The notes under the pieces were generated by a model. That model was not told the origin of the DNA, made no database searches, and saw nothing but the letters and a program-made list of their open reading frames with translations. Position numbers and translations under genes: made by a program. From the NCBI GenBank assembly GCA_003819975.1, contig RPPU01000091.1, positions 1-11,051 of the forward strand: a stretch of 11,051 bases of DNA, written 5' to 3'. Position 1 is the stretch's first letter. Each line of letters opens with the position of its first letter. Positions 7,054-11,051 of the stretch are shown here, one piece after another. Origin of the DNA: Desulfobacteraceae bacterium. Its GTDB lineage: Bacteria; Desulfobacterota; DSM-4660; Desulfatiglandales; HGW-15.

Positions 7054-7081
7054 TGAACCGTGAACTCTGAACTATGAACTA
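7054..7081 (+). repeat. Four tandem heptamers (TGAACNN) upstream of yjiL
   Basis: Four consecutive 7-bp units share TGAAC and end in CG, TC, TA and TA. The last unit runs into the AAGG Shine-Dalgarno sequence of yjiL. The rest of the gap (6958-7053) is AT-rich with no clear promoter. Heptamer arrays like this can change copy number and shift spacing in a leader; whether they act here is unknown. Confidence 0.7.
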
Positions 7082-7091
7082 AGGAATAAAA

Positions 7092-7847
7092 ATGAAATAT
7101 GCAGGCCTTGACATCGGCTCACGAACCATTGAACTGGTTATTATCGAAGATGGTAAAGTAGTGGAATCCAAACAAGCCGACACCGGATTTGATCCTTTAA
7201 AACAGGCTCAGACGCTTCTTGACGGTGTAAAACACGACCGTCTCATGGCCACCGGCTACGGCCGCCATTTGGCCGCCGATGCGTTCGGCGCCGCCACGGT
7301 CACGGAGATTAAAGCCTATGCGGTCGGCGCCAGATCGATTTTTCCGGAAGCCCGCGCCATCCTGGATATCGGCGGCCAGGATTCCAAGGCCATCAGCCTG
7401 GACCAAGCCGGAAATATACTTAAATTCGAAATGAACGACCGCTGCGCCGCCGGCACCGGCAAATTTTTGGAGATCATGGCTCATGCCCTGGGTTATTCCA
7501 TGGAGCAGTTCGGCCCGGCCGCCTTGCAGGGCAAGGGCGCGTTAGCCATCAACAGCATGTGCACGGTATTTGCGGAATCGGAAGTGATCTCGCTGATCGC
7601 ACGCAACGAAAAACGGGAAAACATCGCTCAGGCGCTGCATCAAACGATTGTGAAAAGAGCGCTGGCTATGATCAAACGGGTTGGTCTGCACCAGCCATTG
7701 TTTTTCGCCGGCGGGGTCGCGCGCAATGTTTGCGTCCATCAACTCTTGGAAAGAATGATCGCCAACGCGGTCCTGGTGCCTGAAGAGCCGCAGATGACCG
7801 GCGCCCTCGGCGCGGCCTGGATCGCGGCGATGAATGAAAAGAAATGA
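7092..7847 (+). CDS. yjiL: ATP-dependent activase of the YjiM reductase (BadF/BadG/HgdC family, YjiL)
   Basis: The 251-aa product is an ASKHA-fold ATPase of the HgdC/YjiL type, which forms a homodimer around one [4Fe-4S] cluster and uses ATP hydrolysis to push a low-potential electron into its partner reductase. Visible motifs in order: phosphate 1 loop DIGSRTIE (7-14), the conserved ATGYGR (53-58), phosphate 2 loop DIGGQDSKA (92-100), cluster ligand region DRCAAGTGKFLE (C118), second cluster cysteine SMCTVFAESEV (C157), and the adenosine loop FAGGVARN (205-212). All key residues are intact and the length is normal. AAGGA lies 6-10 bases upstream of the ATG. Its neighbour yjiM is the obvious partner. 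An element of 235 bp separates it from yedF. Confidence 0.94.
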   Translation: MKYAGLDIGSRTIELVIIEDGKVVESKQADTGFDPLKQAQTLLDGVKHDRLMATGYGRHLAADAFGAATVTEIKAYAVGARSIFPEARAILDIGGQDSKAISLDQAGNILKFEMNDRCAAGTGKFLEIMAHALGYSMEQFGPAALQGKGALAINSMCTVFAESEVISLIARNEKRENIAQALHQTIVKRALAMIKRVGLHQPLFFAGGVARNVCVHQLLERMIANAVLVPEEPQMTGALGAAWIAAMNEKK

Positions 7848-7852
7848 AATCA

Positions 7853-8089
<237 letters not shown>

Positions 8090-8109
8090 ATTTTCAAAGG
8101 AGAAAAATC

Positions 8110-8703
8110 ATGAAACAAATCGACTGCCTGGGGCTGGCCTGCCCCGAGCCCGTACTCAGAACCAAACAACTGATCGAAAAAGAAAACCCGGTTGAACTCA
8201 AAATCCTGGTCGACAACGAAGCCGCCAAACAAAACGTAAGCCGCTTTCTCCAATCCCAGGGTTTTCAGGCCTCGGCCGAGAAAAAAGGTCCCAATTTCGA
8301 AGTGACCGGCAAAAAACCGGCCGGTACTTCCTGCTCTTGCGAAGCCATGCCCGCATCGGATGAACACCAAAAAATCATGGTCCTCATTACTTCCGACTGC
8401 ATGGGCCGCGGCGACGACGTCCTGGGCGCCAAACTCATGCAAGGCTTTCTCAAAACCCTCAAGGAAATGGGCCCCGAACTCTGGCGTCTGATGCTGATCA
8501 ACAACGCCATCAAACTCACGATCGAAGGCTCTGAAGCCGTGCCCCTGCTCCGGGACTTGGCCCAAACCGGCGTGCCCATCCTGGTCTGCGGCACCTGCCT
8601 GAACCATTTCCAATTGCTTGAAAAAAAACAAGTGGGCGAAATCACCAACATGCTCGACATCGTGACCGCCATGCAGGTGGCGGATAAAGTGATTACCATC
8701 TGA
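8110..8703 (+). CDS. yedF: Sulfurtransferase-like selenium metabolism protein YedF
   Basis: The 197-aa product has two domains. Residues 1-68 are TusA-like, with the CPEP active-site motif (C11) in GLACPEPVLRTKQ. Residues 88-197 are DsrE-like, beginning VLITSDCMGRGDDVLGAKLM (91-110) and including LVCGTCLNHF (158-167). The linker carries CSC (75-77). This two-domain form of about 200 aa is the YedF family tied to selenium metabolism in anaerobes; its exact chemistry, probably persulfide or perselenide handling, is not established. Start choice is clear: AAAGGAG lies eight bases upstream of the ATG. It follows yjiM and yjiL on the same strand, and a selenium-type LysR lies upstream. No selD or yedE is in the window. 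No clear terminator follows. Confidence 0.93.
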   Translation: MKQIDCLGLACPEPVLRTKQLIEKENPVELKILVDNEAAKQNVSRFLQSQGFQASAEKKGPNFEVTGKKPAGTSCSCEAMPASDEHQKIMVLITSDCMGRGDDVLGAKLMQGFLKTLKEMGPELWRLMLINNAIKLTIEGSEAVPLLRDLAQTGVPILVCGTCLNHFQLLEKKQVGEITNMLDIVTAMQVADKVITI

Positions 8704-8726
8704 AATGGAGGAAGAGGAAAATTTTT

Positions 8727-8785
8727 ACCACGAAACTATTTTAAGCAGCACAAAATTGTGTACACACGAAAAGGCATGAAAATTT
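8727..8785. repeat. Degenerate ACCACGAA-type intergenic repeat after yedF
   Basis: ACCACGAAA at 8727-8735 and ACACACGAAAAGGCATGAAAA ending near 8782 look like worn parts of a second scattered intergenic repeat (CCACGAA...CACGAAAAGGCA type). They are separated by unrelated sequence with a small palindrome (CACAAAATTGTG). Nothing else is clear between 8704 and 8872; a 25-codon minus-strand frame at 8795-8872 starts directly at the degraded attC edge but has no SD. Confidence 0.3.
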
Positions 8786-8872
8786 AAACGGGCGCTATTC
8801 AGAGTTAATCATCTTTTTGAAATATCGTCGGTAATCACCACCAAATCGGTCGAGGCCATGAACCACATTCAT

Positions 8873-8933
8873 GCCGAACGCCAAAGCGCAGCTTTTTGCG
8901 ATCCGCTGGAACCTTTTATTTACTGTGTTAGTT
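8873..8933 (-). repeat. Degraded attC-like site
   Basis: On the minus strand the site begins at the stop codon of the secreted gene (AACTAAC, 8927-8933) and ends with GTTCGGC (8873-8879), the same end seen at 4760-4766. It shares the 14-mer TTCCAGCGGATCGC with the good attC at 10543-10608. Stem pairing is weak (CCA/TGG, CGCA/TGCG and an AAAGC/GCTTT hairpin), so the site is probably diverged or inactive. Confidence 0.45.
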
Positions 8934-9497
8934 TTTTATGTGCATCTTATTAAAATCGCCGATCCAAAGCACGGTCTCACCGTCTTCAAGAAAATGCATA
9001 AGTAGTTTGTGATTTTTATTATCGGCAACGAATATAGGTTCCGTAATATCGTATGGAATCATGGCCCAGTATATTTGAAGCTCGATAGAATTGGGCTTGC
9101 GGATTTTAAAGGCACTGCCGTCTGCCTCAAGATATTTTTCCATGCTTGTGCAGAATGCAGTAATTTCTGTTTTGCTCTGAAATAGCGCTCCTTCAAATTT
9201 CTGCGCACCTCCAGTGCTTTTCGGCACAAAAATATTTGCCGGTGTTATGTTCATGTCTTTAAGTGGATTCTCTTTTTTCAGAGTGAGCCAAGGTTGAGGC
9301 CCACAGACGACTTTGGAACCAAAGAGAGTGTTCAATTTGATGGGATTTTGGCAAAAAATGGTCTCCAGCTTTTTCAATGCTTTTCCATTAAGTTCATCTG
9401 ATGCCTTGATATAACGGACACCTGGAGGAATCTCCTGTGCAGTCATAGCGGAAATAAATATTGCAGCCGCAATGAGAAAGTACGTGATTTTTTTCAT
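8928..9497 (-). CDS. Unrecognised secreted protein (189 aa)
   Basis: The product starts MKKITYFLIAAAIFISAMTA with a clear signal peptide, probably cut after residue 20. The mature part (about 169 aa) has three cysteines (49, 65, 116), mixed strands and helices, and no recognised family. The start at 9497 is decided by GGAGG (9503-9507) five bases upstream and by the signal peptide that follows. The frame stays open for 50 codons further upstream to 9647, but that stretch is group II intron RNA sequence, not coding. The stop lies inside a degraded attC-like site, so this is probably a cassette gene, although the intron remnant now occupies the place of the upstream cassette junction. Confidence 0.75.
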   Translation of the reverse strand: MKKITYFLIAAAIFISAMTAQEIPPGVRYIKASDELNGKALKKLETIFCQNPIKLNTLFGSKVVCGPQPWLTLKKENPLKDMNITPANIFVPKSTGGAQKFEGALFQSKTEITAFCTSMEKYLEADGSAFKIRKPNSIELQIYWAMIPYDITEPIFVADNKNHKLLMHFLEDGETVLWIGDFNKMHIKN

Positions 9498-9528
9498 TTG
9501 TTCCTCCGTCGTCCTACATTTTTGTATT

Positions 9529-9647
9529 GGATTTCCTTCAGCCCCCATCTCACGATGACGCCCTTGTCCTTCTCCTAATCTTCGGCTCAGCAAAAACCTG
9601 GTACGTGGATTTTCACCCCCGCTAATTACGTGCCATGCCTGGCACAC
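9529..9647 (-). mobile_element. 5' fragment of a group II intron (domain I start), truncated
   Basis: On the minus strand the sequence opens GTGTGCCAGGCATGGCAC, the typical first bases of many bacterial group II introns, in which GTGCCA pairs with TGGCAC. It continues with a GGGGGTGAAAATCC segment, GAGCCGAAGATTAGGAGAAG and CAAGGGCGTCATCGTGAGA, and ends at GGGGCTGAAGGAAATCC, the order known from domain I of these introns. About 119 nt remain; there is no reverse transcriptase and no domain V or VI. The next gene starts 32 bp later. Just upstream is a hairpin (CGGCT tac AGCCG) that could be a remnant of an attC arm, a known target of group IIC-attC introns. The intron subclass cannot be told. 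Confidence 0.7.
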
Positions 9648-9693
9648 ACGATGGCATCATCGGCGGCTGTAAGCCGTCCGGTGGAGTGACGGA

Positions 9694-9999
9694 TTATGTC
9701 CTCTCACTTGTTAATTTTTTTGCAATTGCAACAGCATCTATAGCTGTATCACAAGAAACAACTTCTATCGGTTTATCCCAATTGTCCGCAAGCACAAGGT
9801 AAACCTTATATACTGCCTGATAAAATCCGATGTCGACAATAAGAGGTTTACCTTCTGTCTGTTCCAGCTCTGCCTGAAACAAGCCTTCAGATACATCGTA
9901 GTCCCGTTGGCCATTTTTGTCGAATGGAGGTTGGTCGGTAATCCTATCGAAAGTTACCTTCCAGCCTCTCGGTAAATCTACGGTAAATTTCTTATACAT
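9694..9999 (-). CDS. Unrecognised 101-aa cassette protein
   Basis: No family is recognised. The small soluble product begins MYKKFTVDLPRGWKVTFD, has a charged central part and a strand-rich segment IVDIGFYQAVYKVYLVL (54-70), and ends in an Ala-rich helix (86-101). It has no signal peptide. The start lies 12 bp after a good attC-like site with GAAGG as SD, exactly how integron cassette genes begin. Downstream, its own attC seems replaced by the hairpin and group II intron fragment (9529-9690). Confidence 0.72.
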   Translation of the reverse strand: MYKKFTVDLPRGWKVTFDRITDQPPFDKNGQRDYDVSEGLFQAELEQTEGKPLIVDIGFYQAVYKVYLVLADNWDKPIEVVSCDTAIDAVAIAKKLTSERT

Positions 10000-10011
10000 A
10001 GTTGCCTTCAG

Positions 10012-10088
10012 ACATAACGCTCCGCTGAAGTGCGGTAACCCGCCAGCGAAGCGGTGGGTTTGCCGTCGCTTCCAGCGGTTTGTTAACT
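10012..10088 (-). repeat. attC integron recombination site (77 bp)
   Basis: On the minus strand AGTTAAC (10082-10088), which contains the stop codon of the acetyltransferase, opens the site and GTTATGT (10012-10018) closes it. CCGCTGGAAG pairs with CTTCAGCGG leaving one extra G unpaired, the extrahelical base that marks attC sites. Inner arms (CGGCAAACCC with GGGTTACCG) and a central GC-rich loop follow. The next gene starts 12 bp later. Confidence 0.8.
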
Positions 10089-10529
10089 CTGTATTTTCTT
10101 TAGCTTCAACATCTCGTTGTTGCCCTTTGTTTCACCTGTCGGTCTGTATCCTAATTTTCGATAGAAACCATGTGCCCGAACACTGGAATCGGGATTCGAC
10201 CACAACCAAATTTCTTCGTGTTCAAACGACCACAGCCATTCGTGAAGCTTCTGCATCAACTTTTTACCGATACCTCTTCGTTCGTACTCCGGATAACATG
10301 CAACGACGATTATTTCCGCGGTTTTGCTGTCAGCCATAGCAAAGCCAACTGGTTTATCGGATACTTCGCACAACCATCCTACAACGGATCCATCCAACCA
10401 CATAGAAACCGATTCCGGCGTTACCCCAACTTCCGCGAGATCTTTCATGCTGAAGTGATTTTCTTTCGTAGACACCCTAATTCTTAATATATCGTCGATG
10501 TCCTTTTTCTCTATCTCTCTTAATCTCAT
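10083..10529 (-). CDS. GNAT-family N-acetyltransferase (cassette gene)
   Basis: The 148-aa product has the usual GNAT length and fold order. The N-terminus MRLREIEKKDIDDILRIR gives strand 1 and helix 1. Strand 4 and motif A follow as IIVVACYPEYERRGIGKKLM (73-92), where RRGIGK (84-89) binds the acetyl-CoA pyrophosphate. Motif B at the end is HGFYRKLGYRPTG (120-132). The acceptor, whether an amino group on a small molecule, peptide or protein, cannot be inferred. The gene is bracketed by attC-like sites at 10543-10608 and 10012-10088, starts 13 bp after the first and ends inside the second, so it is one complete cassette. Acetyltransferases are common cassette cargo. Confidence 0.92.
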   Translation of the reverse strand: MRLREIEKKDIDDILRIRVSTKENHFSMKDLAEVGVTPESVSMWLDGSVVGWLCEVSDKPVGFAMADSKTAEIIVVACYPEYERRGIGKKLMQKLHEWLWSFEHEEIWLWSNPDSSVRAHGFYRKLGYRPTGETKGNNEMLKLKKIQS

Positions 10530-10542
10530 TTTCTTTTTTCCG

Positions 10543-10608
10543 AGTTAACGTCGCCATTCAGCGGGAGCGGCGATTTTTGCCGCGATCCGCTGGAATGGCT
10601 TGTTGGGT
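10543..10608 (-). repeat. attC integron recombination site (66 bp)
   Basis: On the minus strand ACCCAAC (10602-10608, perfect RYYYAAC) opens and GTTAACT (10543-10549) closes the site. GCCATTCCAGCGG pairs with CCGCTGAATGGC along twelve bases with one extra C left unpaired, the classic extrahelical base. An inner GCGGC AAAAATC GCCGC hairpin completes it. It begins 10 bp after the stop codon of the upstream gene and ends 14 bp before the acetyltransferase start. Confidence 0.85.
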
Positions 10609-10617
10609 GGTTTCATT

Positions 10618-11043
10618 TCAGAACGGATAGTCGTCATGTCGAGTGACCACGCGAATGTCGCTATCGTTCTTGAAGAGCTTTTCAACTGCTCCAATGGTCT
10701 CCAACACGTTTTTCGAGTTATCTATTGATCTGAATTTCGACCAAGACCATTTTTTCCCATTTTGGATCGACGGCAAAATCGCATACCTCTCAGGGTTAGG
10801 ATTGGCGTCCGGATCGGAGTATATGCAGAGGGCCATTTTGAAACCATTACGATCCGTCTCAAGCCACCAACCCCAGTCTTCATTACAGTAAAATGGCACA
10901 TTGATCCCAATTGAGGGCAGTTGTGCTTCGAGGTACTTGCACAGTGCTTTGCCGTACATGTTTTCATTCGTAATCTCATCCTTCTCGCCATCGAGGATGG
11001 GAAACTTTTTCGTTTCAATAAGAAGACAGGATTGTGGAATCAT
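10618..11043 (-). CDS. Unrecognised 141-aa cassette protein with an EDWGWW motif
   Basis: I do not recognise a named family. The soluble 141-aa product has a helix YGKALCKYLEAQLPSIG (30-46), the aromatic motif CNEDWGWWLE (53-62), a strand GFKMALCIYSD (67-77), a W/S/K-rich loop (98-104) and a C-terminal helix VLETIGAVEKLF (113-124). It has no signal peptide or membrane segment. The ATG at 11041-11043 has GTAGGA just upstream, at the very edge of the window, so the gene appears complete. Its stop is 10 bp from an attC site, which marks it as a cassette gene. Confidence 0.78.
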   Translation of the reverse strand: MIPQSCLLIETKKFPILDGEKDEITNENMYGKALCKYLEAQLPSIGINVPFYCNEDWGWWLETDRNGFKMALCIYSDPDANPNPERYAILPSIQNGKKWSWSKFRSIDNSKNVLETIGAVEKLFKNDSDIRVVTRHDDYPF

Positions 11044-11051
11044 GTTCCTAC

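Noticed and set aside
8795..8872. 25-codon minus-strand frame starting at the edge of the degraded attC
   Set aside because: No SD and no recognisable sequence; at most the worn remainder of a cassette gene.

Overview
The window reads as chromosomal DNA from an anaerobic, Gram-negative (diderm) bacterium; the phylum cannot be fixed from the sequence. A TolC-type outer-membrane protein with a signal peptide shows the outer membrane. An oxygen-sensitive ATP-driven iron-sulfur reductase pair (YjiM/YjiL type) and the selenium-metabolism protein YedF point to anaerobic life. No integrase, transposase or plasmid replication gene is visible.

Left block (1-2700, all minus strand): the N-terminal piece of an FtsE-like ABC ATPase, a TolC-family outer-membrane protein preceded by a long leader with its own promoter, a strong intrinsic terminator, and a secreted DUF4412-like protein. 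A LysR-type regulator (2869-3801, plus) diverges from it and resembles the selenium-metabolism-associated LysR family.

First accessory block (about 3802-5570, minus strand): in transcription order, a MazE/MazF-type toxin-antitoxin pair with its own consensus promoter and palindromic operator, an attC-like recombination site, an unrecognised 206-aa gene whose stop codon lies inside a second attC-like site, and a gene fragment that starts right after that site and ends against the lysR 3' end. This looks like integron cassettes placed between lysR and the genes it may once have adjoined.

Metabolic core (5761-8703, plus strand): yjiM (double-cubane-cluster reductase), yjiL (its ATP-hydrolysing activator) and yedF (TusA-like plus DsrE-like domains). 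A strong terminator and a four-unit heptamer repeat separate yjiM from yjiL. A 235-bp inverted-repeat element lies between yjiL and yedF; it holds a hairpin that would hide the start of a possible 54-aa ORF.

Second accessory block (8873-11051, minus strand): four small genes (an unknown 141-aa protein, a GNAT acetyltransferase, an unknown 101-aa protein and a secreted unknown). Two convincing attC-like sites and one degraded site follow genes, and the 5' end of a group II intron lies between the last two genes. With no integrase in view, the block fits a cluster of attC sites lacking an integrase (CALIN) or the distal part of a chromosomal integron.

How it may fit together (inference): lysR, yjiM, yjiL and yedF form a selenium/sulfur-linked anaerobic reductase neighbourhood that has been invaded on both sides by cassette-type DNA and small repeats.
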